Source: Prunella strophiata
Lineage: Eukaryota > Chordata > Aves > Passeriformes > Prunellidae
Assembly (NCBI GenBank): GCA_036583965.1
Contig: JAZBQD010000034.1
Location: 2,542,001-2,606,000, forward strand
Reading direction: 5' to 3'
Length of the DNA: 64,000 bases
The notes under the pieces were generated by a model, which was not told the DNA's origin, did not search any database, and worked only from the letters and a program-made list of their open reading frames with translations. Made by a program: the position numbers and the translations under genes. Of this stretch, positions 13,201 through 23,800 are shown one piece after another. Each line of letters starts with the position of its first letter. Position 1 is the stretch's first letter.

Positions 13201-15755
13201 CACACATTAGCATTAGCACATGGGCTATGATCTACAACACAAGAGCCTGCTCTGCAGTCTGCCCACACAGTAAAACAATGTAAAGCACAGAATTTAAAGT
13301 CTAGCAAATTTCCTAGTTTTCACTGTGGACACACATTTGCTCAGAAATACTAATGTACTACCTGGAGTAACTTAATTCATTAGATTAAGCAAAGGCACGT
13401 AGGAGAGCAAACATCCACTCTGAAAGGAAAGCATCCACACAGTAGCTCTTCCCAGATAATTGTCTGGAAACACCACAGGAACTGACAAGCCACATGAAAT
13501 CACACTAGACCAGCTAGGCTGACTGCAATGCCTTGATTAAATTTAGATGTCAATTTTTTATATTAGGAGTTCAGCCACACCAACAGATACATAGCACTAG
13601 TGTAATAGATTTATAAAAAATTAGCTTTTTTAGATAAATCCACTCTAAACTATACACTCCTGGGGTTCTTAAACAAAGCTCCTTTGAAAGCTCTTTTACA
13701 GTGTCAAGAGGACAAAGATCAGGTTCCAGTTTGAGAGACTGGCCAAAAAGGAGAAAAGGGGGGGGGGAAAAGAGTGTTTAACAGAAGGAGAATGAAGAAA
13801 AATAATGCTTTATGCAGACAAATGCAATGTTATAGCCCTGACTTCACTTTGCAGACATTAATAAATGTGTTTAAAATAAGTATGTGCCATCCAGAGGGAC
13901 CTGGGCAGGCTGAAGAGGTGGGGGCATGTGAACCTTGTGAAGTTCAGCTGGGCCAAGCAGAAGCTCCTGTACCTGGGTAGGGGCAGTCCCAAGCACAAAC
14001 ACAGGCTGGGTGGAGAATGGATGGAAAGCAGCCCTGGGAGGAGCTGGAGGCAGGGTTAGATGGATACTGGGAAGAAATTCTTCCCTGTGAGGGTGGGGAG
14101 GCCCTGGCACAGGCTGCCCAGAGGAACTGTGGCTGCCCCTTCTCTGGAATTGTTCAAGGCCAGGCTGCATGGGGCTTGGAGCAAATTGGGATAGTGGAAG
14201 GTGTCCCTGCCCATGGCAGGGGGTTGGAACAGGCTGATCTTTAAGTTCCTTCCAACTCAAACCATTCTGTAATTCTACCACTTTTCTGCATCTACTTTCT
14301 GCAAAAGCAGAGCAAATTAGAGGCTCCCAAGGTGGGTTCAGAGACCACCTGTAGCTGCAGGAAGGGCAGTTCAAGGTCAAGACTTACCAGAAGGTTTTTG
14401 ATTTATGGGTTAGAGTGATGCTTCTGCAGAGCTGAAGTTGTGTTAGCTTAGGCTTAACAAAACCAAACATCCTGCAGAACAAGCCTGGGCTCTCAGTGAG
14501 ACACTCAAACACTTCACTGCTTGTCCCCTCCAATTTCTTTGTGCTGGTCCACAGGTTTGTGAGCAGAGCAGAGGACATTCAGTGTCATCAGTTCCCTGAG
14601 CCAGTTTGATAGGAGATCCTTCAAGCTTCCAAGGCAGCAGAACTGTCTCAAAGCCAGACTATCCAAAGCCACAGCCCCTGTCTCCCCTCAGCTTCTGCCA
14701 GCACATCCCTTTGTGTGGCTACAGCAAAAAAGCAACACTGGCACCAACCAAAGATGTTCAACATGGGAGACAAGGAGTTGTCCCCTGCCCAGTACTAAGA
14801 AACATCTCTTAGCCACCCCAAAACCCCAGAGAAAACCCTTTTTACACTCTGAGTCCATGGGGTGGAAGTGGTGGGAAGCATCACCATGCTGCTGCCTCCT
14901 CCTCTTCCTCAAAGGCAGGGTTCTCACTCTTTACAGAGGAAGCTGAACTCAGGCATTTGCCCTCAATTCAGTTTCTTATTCACTCACACCAATTGTTCAC
15001 TGCTAAAATTTGGGCCCTCCTGATAGACCCACACCAGACTGTTCAAACCCATGGAACAGTCCCACCTCTCTCAGCTTCTCCTCACAGAAAGGAGAAGCAG
15101 CTCTGGTCCTTTAATCATCTTCTCTGCCTCTGCTCTGGCAATCTGAGCCTGCAGCAAGCCCCAGGAGAGCTGTGGGTGCCAGGGCATACCAATGTGCCAC
15201 ATTGTGGAGATGTGGCACACAGATGGACCAACCAGCTGCCAGAGGGAAGGTGCACCATCCTCCCTCCCTTCCCCAGAAATCTGTATTTTTCCACAGAATG
15301 GTAATAACTTCAGAAAAAAACCAAAGTGCCCAGGAATGAATAGATCACTTGGACAGACACTGATGGGCTCCAGAAAACCAAGGCCCATTAATTCAGTAGG
15401 AGTTGTACATTTGAATATTATAAACTTTAACTGGGCAGCCTTTGGCTGAAACTCATCAACCGAAGAGACAGGTGGAATGAGAGTTGTGGCAAATCTAAAC
15501 AACCTCAGCATAAGGACTCCCTTGAGGAATCAGCACTAAGGATGTTTAGCAGTATCCTCCAATAACAAGAGAGAGAACTGTGAGAGACACTACAGCAAAA
15601 TAAAGCACAAAAACAAGCTGCAAACAAAATGACCACTTCAAACAAGTCTCCACCTGCTCCAAGGCCATTATGGCCAGGTGCTGGTGAACACTTCAAGGTC
15701 AGGTGTACTCGAGTGAGGCAAACCAGTGGCATGGTGCTGCAGCTCTCAGCCATAC
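4299..15755 (-). other. CYSTM1: CYSTM1 intron between the two coding exons
   Basis: An 11.5-kb intron bounded by a GTATGG donor (15755 downwards) and a CAG acceptor (4299-4301). Most of it is unique sequence with scattered short chance open frames. The only interspersed repeat I recognise is a CR1 copy at 13888-14280. AT-rich sequence at 13.0-13.8 kb holds no assignable element apart from a G9 run near 13760. Confidence 0.85.
13888..14280 (+). mobile_element. CR1 retroposon fragment
   Basis: The 5' part is a decayed piece of the CR1 ORF2 C-terminal region (frames similar to 'EEVGACEPCEVQLGQAE'). It joins directly to the CR1 3' region: 'ggaagaaattcttccctgtg', then 'ctggcacaggctgcccagag', then 'ggtgtccctgcccatggcag', and finally the 3' tail ending with 'aaccattctgtaattcta'. 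Many substitutions show an old, dead copy within the CYSTM1 intron. Confidence 0.92.
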
Positions 15756-15979
15756 CTGTGTTTTTCGGGCCGTCTGCGTACACCGGTCCTGGCGGTGGTG
15801 GAGGAGCGTTCTGCCATCCATACTGGGGATATCCTTGGTAGCCTGGCTGGCCTGGCTGGTAGGGCCCAGGGGGGTAGCCAGGGTAGGGCCCGGGGGGCCC
15901 CCCCTGGCTGCTGTGCATAGGGGGGGTACGGGGCAGTCGGGCCCGGGCCGGGGTACGGTGGAGGATTATCGTAGCTCAT
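15756..15979 (-). CDS. CYSTM1: CYSTM1 first coding exon, frame broken by one base
   Basis: The - strand ATG at 15979-15977 opens MSYDNPPPYPGPGPTAPYPP, the conserved start of CYSTM1. After YAQQPGG the matching frame changes: the continuing protein (PGPYPGYPPGPYQPGQPGYQ, then GYPQYGWQNAPPPPPG and VYADGPKNT) is in the next frame. The switch falls in a G7C6 tract at about 15893-15905. Removing one base makes exon plus terminal exon 330 bases, i.e. 109 residues and a stop (human 97). The exon ends ACAG before a GTATGG donor at 15755. The exon probably begins at 15998 after a TTTTGCAG acceptor, leaving 19 bases of 5'UTR. The Pro/Gly/Tyr-rich region is the cytosolic N-terminus. A homopolymer sequencing error is the simplest explanation. 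A true frameshift allele is less likely because the rest is well conserved. Confidence 0.92.
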
Positions 15980-15998
15980 GTGGGATGCAGAATCTGTC
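15980..15998 (-). other. CYSTM1: CYSTM1 5'UTR part of the first coding exon
   Basis: Between an AG acceptor at 16000-15999, preceded by a long pyrimidine tract on the - strand (TTTCCCTCTTTTGC), and the ATG. The acceptor implies at least one upstream non-coding exon. The ATG is the first in the inferred exon. Confidence 0.65.
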
Positions 15999-17245
15999 CT
16001 GCAAAAGAGGGAAACAAACAGGACAACTGGTTTGCTTTTGTCTGCTCATCCATGACCATAGGAGTTCCACTTCAGACTGCTCTCCAAGGGCCGTACTTTG
16101 TGTGAGAAACAGACGTCAAAATACCCAGTCAAGAAGCAAATTTATTTTTAACCCTATCACAGGGGCAGGGAGGCAGTTGAAGGGATTTCTCTAAGTGACA
16201 CAAGTTTAGCTGAGCAGGAGTAACATGCTGCTTTCCACTCATGAATCACCTAGTCACCCTAAGACCTAAGTCCTGCAGCAGCAAAGCAAAACCCTCTGCT
16301 TCCACTCACAATTAAAACACTTTTAAGAGAGATTTAGAAGCAATTACTTCGTGTTTCTGTCAATATTGGAAAGGAAAATGAGGGAAAACACAGCCTGTTC
16401 CAGGCATATTCGCTAGCTTTGACAGGAGAAGGAGTGAACACAAATGTCCATTACACTTCTGCTAATTGTTAAAGCCTCCAGACCACTCTGGAGCAAGGCT
16501 GCATGTGAATAATTTCCTAATGACACTGTACCCCAGCACGTTGTGTAGTCTTCCAGCCATACACAACCGAATCATTAAGCAGCCACAAGAAATCAGGGCC
16601 TTGGGCTCAGCCTCATTCAAAAAGCAACATTAAAGACACCTCAGAGAGTTGATGCTCATAAAACCCATGTCATGTATTACTCATGGCACAGCCATCAGAA
16701 GACAAGACTGTCATAATACTGCAATTTTAATGAACCTCTAAGCAGCATGACTAAGCAAACCATTTCTTGTATTGGGCTCCTGAAGCTTCTCCCTGTCTGA
16801 GAAACAGAAGCGTATGTTAATATCCTACAAATTCAGGAACCTTCCTGCCTGAAGCAGCTATACCCTGCTATTTCCTTCCCCTATTACAGGGTGCAGACAG
16901 ATCACCAGTTCCCCTTTGCTACACACCTCCCCCCACATGCCACAGGCAGAGATATCAGGAGCATAATTTGCCTCGGCCAGGCTCGCTGCTGCTGCCTTGC
17001 AGTGGAGAGGCTGGCCAGCAGGATCCCCTTTGGATGGCATTGGGATGGGCACGAAGCCGGGCTGGGCAGGCTGCTCAGCACTGCGTTCCCCTCTCGGGGA
17101 CGGGCAGCAGGAACCAAGGGCACATCCAGCGGGCTCCGAAGGATTCCACCTTTGCAGGGCTGGCGGAGCCCAGCGCGATGAGCGGGGCAGGGGCCAGGCG
17201 GGCGCAGCCCTGGGGCTGTGCTCAGCTGCCGCAGCCGCTGGTGTT

Positions 17246-17337
17246 TTGTTTACAGGTTTTGTTTACAGCCGCTGTTTGGTCGCCTCGCTCTCCCTGTCCC
17301 TCCCCAGCAAGGATCCCAAGGCTCTCGCTTGTTTACA
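17246..17337 (+). promoter_or_regulatory. Triple forkhead-type motif cluster
   Basis: The nonamer TTGTTTACA occurs three times in one orientation: 17246-17254, 17259-17267 (13 bases on) and 17329-17337. It matches the core bound by FOXA/FOXO-type forkhead factors. It lies in a CpG-enriched block about 1.3 kb upstream of the CYSTM1 start codon, in the inferred first intron. A regulatory role is inference from motif clustering. Confidence 0.4.
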
Positions 17338-17555
17338 CGTTGCTCCTGCCCGAAGGTCGCCAGCACGATGGTGCCAAGTGGCACCGTGCACACAGCCCGG
17401 CTGATCCCACGCAGTGCCCTGCGATCCGGGGGCTGCTCCCAGGGGACAGGGCTGCCCTGCCAGCCCAGGAGGACACCGAGAAGCCCTTGAGGCTCGCAGG
17501 CTGCAGCTGTCACTCACCTGAATTCATCCCAGCGCTCCTCTTGGTGTGCCAGGCA

Positions 17556-17840
17556 CAGTCACAGGATCACAAACATGCTGAGCTGGACAAGGACCTTCCA
17601 GTTCAACTGCCTGGCTCTGCACAGACACCCCAACAACCCCACCCTGTGCCTGGGAGCATTGTCCAAGAGCTCCTGGAGCTCTGGCAGCCTTGGGGCTGGG
17701 ACCACTCCCTGTTCAGTGCCCCCCAGTACCCTCTGGGGGAAGAAGCCTTTCCCTGATATCCAACCTAACCCTGCCCTGACACAGCTCCAGCCGTTCCCTT
17801 GGGTCTCTCCCTCCTCTTCCCTTCACAAAGAAGTTGTCCC
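17556..17840 (-). mobile_element. CR1 retroposon 3' fragment
   Basis: Reverse-oriented CR1 3' region. The tail side 'cacaggatcacaaacatgct' is followed by 'gacaaggaccttccagttca', 'gtccaagagctcctggagct', 'ccctctgggggaagaagcc' and 'ctgatatccaacctaaccct'. It is the same subfamily style as the copy at 47.03 kb. Truncated and substituted. Confidence 0.88.
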
Positions 17841-20800
17841 AGCTAACTGCTAAGGCAGTGCTATACCCTGCAGATGATGTCTTTTAATGGCTTTGTCAAC
17901 AGTTTTAACTGCTTAACCAAATGCCAGGGATTACAGGAATTTTATTTATGGCTTGTTTTCTTTCGCCCACTGCTAGGCCAGCCAGACCACTTAACTGCTC
18001 ACTTTGAAACTGACAAGCACAACATACACTTAACTCAAGGCTCTTTAACCACTGCACTGCAATGCAACGCCCCTCCCAAGTGTCCAGCAAGGAAATTCTT
18101 CCTTCAGGGAGGCAGGGAAAGGCAGGCAGCAAGCCCTACAACTCACTTCAATGCAATCAATTAGAGAACTAGGACATACCAGGCCACTAATGCTCATCTA
18201 ACCCAGAAAATTGTCCCAAAATAACATCCAAAAGCAAGTTTCCAGGGAAGAACAAGGCCAGAGTGAGAGTGTGTGTGTGTATACCCACAGACCACTGCAT
18301 GCTGCAGAGGAACCATGTGGTGCCCAGACATGGCTCAGTCAGCCCTGTAAAGCCCCTGGTTTGCTCAGCCTCCCTGCCCCAATGTACAGCTGCCATGCCT
18401 GCTCCTGGCATGAGGGATCCAGGGCACTGCCTTGTGGAAAACTGCCTCCTGCCCCATCAGGGTGACTGCAGGTCACCCTCCTGAATTTAGGGATGCACCA
18501 AACCAGGGAGGTGGCATGTGGGAATGTCCCTGCTCCAGATCAAAGAGCCCCAGCCCATTGTCTGCTCCTTGGGCAGGGGACAACCTCTCCATCCATATCT
18601 CCCTTCTCTGTTCAAGGGTGTAATTTCACACCCTAGGTACAAATACATGTGTTTTTATATACACACACAGAGCACAACAGACCATGTTTTGTTCATAAAC
18701 CTTAAGCACTCCCTGAGCTTAGCTTGCTTTGATGAGTACTGTCCAGCTCCAGCAGATGCACCTGGATTAATTCAGTTTTTCAAAGTCCTTCTGTCCAAGA
18801 GGATGGTCAGCTCAGCCTACCCTTTCCAGGGAAGGTCAGTCTTCCCTTCTGTCCCTTCATATACATCAATTCATTTATCTGCATTCAGTATCATTGATAT
18901 TTTGGTGCTGAAGCAAGGTTTAACAGATGCTGTGAACTCAAATTCAGTCAGCAAATAACAAATTCAGCCATTCCACTGCTCCCCTACCACAGGGACTCAT
19001 GCTGGGACTGCTGGGGGCCACCCTTCTCCATCAGACTGGCCATTCACTCCCTTTGGTAGCCAAGCAGGGAGCCTGCCTGGCCTCTGTGCAAGCACCCAGC
19101 ATGGGAACAGTGCCAGAATCCCCTTGGAGCCAGTGGAACCACACAGGTAACAAAGCAGCTCTGCAGAAAGGGCTGGGATGGGGATCAAGTGTATCTGGTA
19201 CAGCTCAGAAACCCCTGAAAGAGTGTGGTAAGAAGAGAGCCCAGTTAAAACCAACAGACGTGGGGGTAAACAAAAAAAACCTGCACATCAGCAGCTCTGT
19301 AGAAATGTCTGTGAAACAGTCAGAAGAAGTTAAAAATCCAGTGGCTTGAGCAAACAGGGAAGTGGCAGCATTGGGAACAAGAAAGAACTACTCTAGCTCT
19401 TTGTTTGCCAGCTCCGTGTTAGCCATGTCAAAACAGTTTTTGAAGAGAAGGCAGGTTTGGAGTGGAGGCAGTAACTGAGATTCCATCTGCTGATATGGGA
19501 GAGGTACCAAGGGGAAAACTGGCCAGAACCTACTCTGCTTGGGCAGAGACAGCAGAAAAACAGAACAGAGGAAAAGATGGAGATTAAGAAGAGCATATTC
19601 TACAACTGAGGGTAAAGAAACATGACTGAGATTAGGCAAGAGATAAAAGAGAGTGTCCAGCATGAACACTTCGAGCAGCCACTGGGGATTTGTCTGTGAT
19701 GAGTGAGGAAACTCCTGAAGAATTCATCAAGGCATTCAGCAAACCCAGGTGGCAGCTGTGGAACCTAAGTTTTCAGAAAGAATCTTTCCTTGTGCCCCAG
19801 TTTCACTGCCAGTCATTGCTACACGTACACACATCCTACTTGCCCTTTTTGAGCTGTGTGACAACACTGAGATTTCCTTCAGTCCCATGACCTCATACAT
19901 GACTTTACACACTTCCCAGCCTTATTTACTCACATGGGTATGTGTTTGCGTGGCAGGACTTTGAATCATGAAGCAGATACTTTTCAGAGACATACCTGAG
20001 CTCTTAGTCAAACATATCACCAAGCTTTGCTGCAGTTCTCACTCCAACCAGTAATTCTGTGTGAGCTGCAACCAGGACCAACCCCTGGGAGGTTGCATCA
20101 GAACTTGCATCTGTGGCTTTCCTGGTCAGCACCTCTCAGAGGCAAAGCTCAGAAGAAAGAAGCCAACCATCAGTAAAGCCCTTTGCCTTCCATGGCACTG
20201 CAGGAGGTCCAGCAGGAAGAGCCACTACAGAGCTCAATGGTCCTTGCACAGCCTCACAAAGAGATTTCCTTGCAAACAAAGAGACTTCTTCCTTGACTGT
20301 CACTAAGCATTTGCCCTGTCTGCTGCTGCTTAACAACAGAGAAATTGCTAATCCATCTGAAGAGAATGGCAAACCATGCTCCTATTCCTCTTCCCCACTG
20401 CATCAGTACTTTTGCTAAAGGGCAAGTTCATTGGTACATCATTGTTTCCTTAAGTTTTATTCAAACTCCTTTGTTCCACACTGCTGAGTAAACATTATTC
20501 CCCCTATCCCAACAGCAGGGTTTCATTTTTAAACAAGTTGCTTACCATACCCCAGCCAGAAGGCTGCAAAAGGTCTGCAAACCAGAAGTCACTGAAGTAT
20601 GGTGCTGTATAGAAAATGCACATGACAACAGATGTGCACGTACACACAGAGGTACCAACAGGCAAGAACCACCATCCTATGGGAGAATATCAGTCCCTCT
20701 ACAGCTGTAACCTGGCTCTGGCTAAGGCTTAGCAAAAGGTGCAAGTACAGAACTATAATGCTTTGCATTCACTACACACACATATACATATTTAGCTTGT

Positions 20801-23800
20801 CCATTTTGGCAACCAATCCTTAGAGAAACAAATTTCACCATTAGGCTTTGAAAAAAACTTCTGATTGCTTCACACTTACTGCCTTGTACAAGGCCAGCAA
20901 ACCAAGGCAGCTGCTACAGAGCTAGGCAGTCACTGCTCCTCATCCTCCTCTTCCAGCACACTCATGAATTTATTCTGTTTCTTTTTTCAGGCATCTCTCC
21001 TCAGCTGAAGACTGTCTGCTTCAACAGAGCCTGCAACATTCCTTGATTATTCTTTCCAGCCATTGCTATGCCTTTTAGTGTCACCATTTGTCTAGGAGGA
21101 AGCAGGCAGACTCTGCACAGTGCCACAGCTGTCTCCTGCCTCCCACCCCTTTCCCAGCCCACTCCCAGGGCAGCTCTTGCCATCCATCAAGCTAAAACCA
21201 GAGCTCAAGTTGCACTGCACGTAATTGCAACTGCAAGATCCTTCCAAGTGGGAATAGCTCCTGTGGAGCCTGTCACTGCACATGTACAGCTCACCACCCT
21301 GCTCACCCAAGCGACAACACACAGTCTCTTCCTGGAAACAGCCTCAGTTTCAAGCCTGGAGAAGTTTCATCATCCATAAGCTGCCACCTCTAAAACTAGG
21401 AAAAGAGGAACAAGAGCCTAATTTAGATGGCTCTTGGCTATGTCACTCCCTAAGTGCAGGCCTATGGCACAGCCTGGGGGACCTGGACAGGGAGGACTTT
21501 GGGTCAGAAGGTAACATGATGCATGAAAACAACCAAGAATGAAGAGAATAAGGGAAACCATATTGGAAGAATGCTCTTCTGTTAGCACAAGGGGTGCCCA
21601 AACAAAGACCCCTCAGAGCCTGCCAAGTGACCCAGTTTCACCCTCTTCCCTCCTCCAAAGGCCATGTACAAGGCTGACTCTCCCAAATATCTCTTGAGGT
21701 CAGACTAATTATGGTCACCATAATTATTGACCAAATGATGGGAGAGCAGTAGGAATCTGCTTCGACCTTGTTACCTTGGCAAAACTGAGGAGAGCACACC
21801 TAAAACCATCTGCATTTTTACACAGTAGGTGTTCACAGCTACTAATCCATCTGCAAAGAAATACCAATCCCTATGGACAGCTGCCTGCAAGTCAGGTCCT
21901 TCAAATGCAATCTCCAGTGCAGGCAAATCCATTAAATAAAGAACTGTGCATAGTGGGTGAGAGGACAATCTAACCAGGGTGCTGAAACAGGGTGAAACAC
22001 CTTCTCTTGCATAGGAACAGTGCAAGAAACAGCCCTATGAAAACAAGTGGGGGATTAGTAAATTAAACAAACAAACAAACCAAAGAAAATTAGCAGTCTG
22101 GAACACAGAAGAAAACCCCCCACAACGACCCAAAAGCAACCAGCAGATTTCTGGAATTTAAAGGTGAGAAGCTGCTTGTTTTTAGGTCAGCAGAACAAGC
22201 ATTGCACCTCGTGCTGCTGTGGTCAGGAGGAATCACGTTTTGGGTATGGCAGGTATTGATTGTGCTGGTCTTTGCAGAGATGAAGATGGAGGCAGGGTGA
22301 GGGGCCAGACCCTGAGAAGGACAACTGGGGCACCCTGATGTAACCCACCCCTTCCAATGCCTGCAGCGCTAGGAAGTAGTTTTCCAATACAGAGCTCTAA
22401 TGGAAAGTACATTTAACATCAACAATCCAGCTCCTGGCAACCAGCCTAGCATTTAAATTACATTTCATATGAACAGTATCCAAATGAAAAAGAGCACAAG
22501 TGGCTTTTAAATGGCACTGGCTCCGTGTTTCCCTCTTACTGGCTTATTTGTCAGCTCCATTTAGTGATTGTATGAAAGGTATGTTAAGGATAAATTGTAA
22601 GAGATTCCATTCCTGCTCAGTTTGCTTCCAGGAAAAGCTTCTTCCCTCGTTTGCCCTCCCACTTCACCAGGTAGCTCCATCAGCCTAGACTAATAGCTGA
22701 GGGGGAACAAGAGCTGCCCCCACCTTTTCTGACAAAAGCTGTTTGAAACTACTTTAATTTCCAAAATGCGGGTCTAGGTGAAAGCAAAAAGCCCAGCTTT
22801 GTTCTGTAAAAGGAAAAGCTAAAACCCACTCCTCTGTTCAAGCCCATTCCCTTAAGAGGTGTCCTGGAGTCCAGGACACTCACAGTCCTTAGGAAGAGGG
22901 GCATTTCCTCATGTTTAGTTGAGTGGCTGCCAGGCATCTCCTGCACAAAACAATTGCTGCTGCTCATGTGGCTGAAGCCACCAGATCAGGCAGCTCTGTG
23001 CACTGAACAGTGCTTTGGATGAACAAGCATTTAACTTTCCTGAGCCAGGTATTCCCTCCTCCTGGGGTCCTCCAAGCCCTCCAGAGATCTAAGTCTGCCC
23101 ATGTGTGAAAATGGAAAGTGCAACTGATGTTTGGGGCTGATGCTGGTGGCTCCACAAACTCTCCAAGCTCCCCAGTCCCATAGTCTGCCCTGCCTTCTTG
23201 GCAGAACCATAATGGATATGCACATTCCCAGGTGATTTTGGTTTCAGAAACCAGGATTTGATCAGTGCTAAAGGGCTGTCATGCTGACAATTTTTGCCTC
23301 AGAGGCAACATCCCTTGTGGAGCTTCACAGCCACAGATCTCCCACAGACCTCTTACCAATGCACCTCACACCCACTCAGGATTGCATGAGAGGATTTTCC
23401 TTCTTCAGACAAATTTCAATGTCTCATCAATTGTTACCAACACACAAACCTCTTCAGGAACACTACCCATCACTTACTGCCTGCCCACTGTCTACCTACA
23501 TGTTCTGCATGGCAGAAGGAAAGTATGAAGCTGACATTGTTCCTACAATAACAGCATTAGTGGAAAAAAAAAAACCAAATCCAATGCCCTGCTACTGTTG
23601 TTACATGAACTGCAACTTTTCTGGGGGGAAATTGTCCAGTTTTTCAGACATCTGATGAAAGGTTTTAGAAAACCTTTAGATGAAATATGCTTTAACACCA
23701 GGAACTAACAATTACAAAGATGGAAAGCATCACTTCACAGCCCCTAAGGTGGTGTCAGCCATGGCACTTGTTGCTGACACACCAGGTGAGACTCTGCCCA

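Noticed and set aside
13774..14380. Open frames on both strands near 14 kb
   Set aside because: They lie within the CR1 copy at 13888-14280.
15505..15918. 137-codon - strand frame continuing past the CYSTM1 exon
   Set aside because: The first part is the true CYSTM1 frame after the G7C6 tract, but beyond the GTATGG donor at 15755 it reads into intron.
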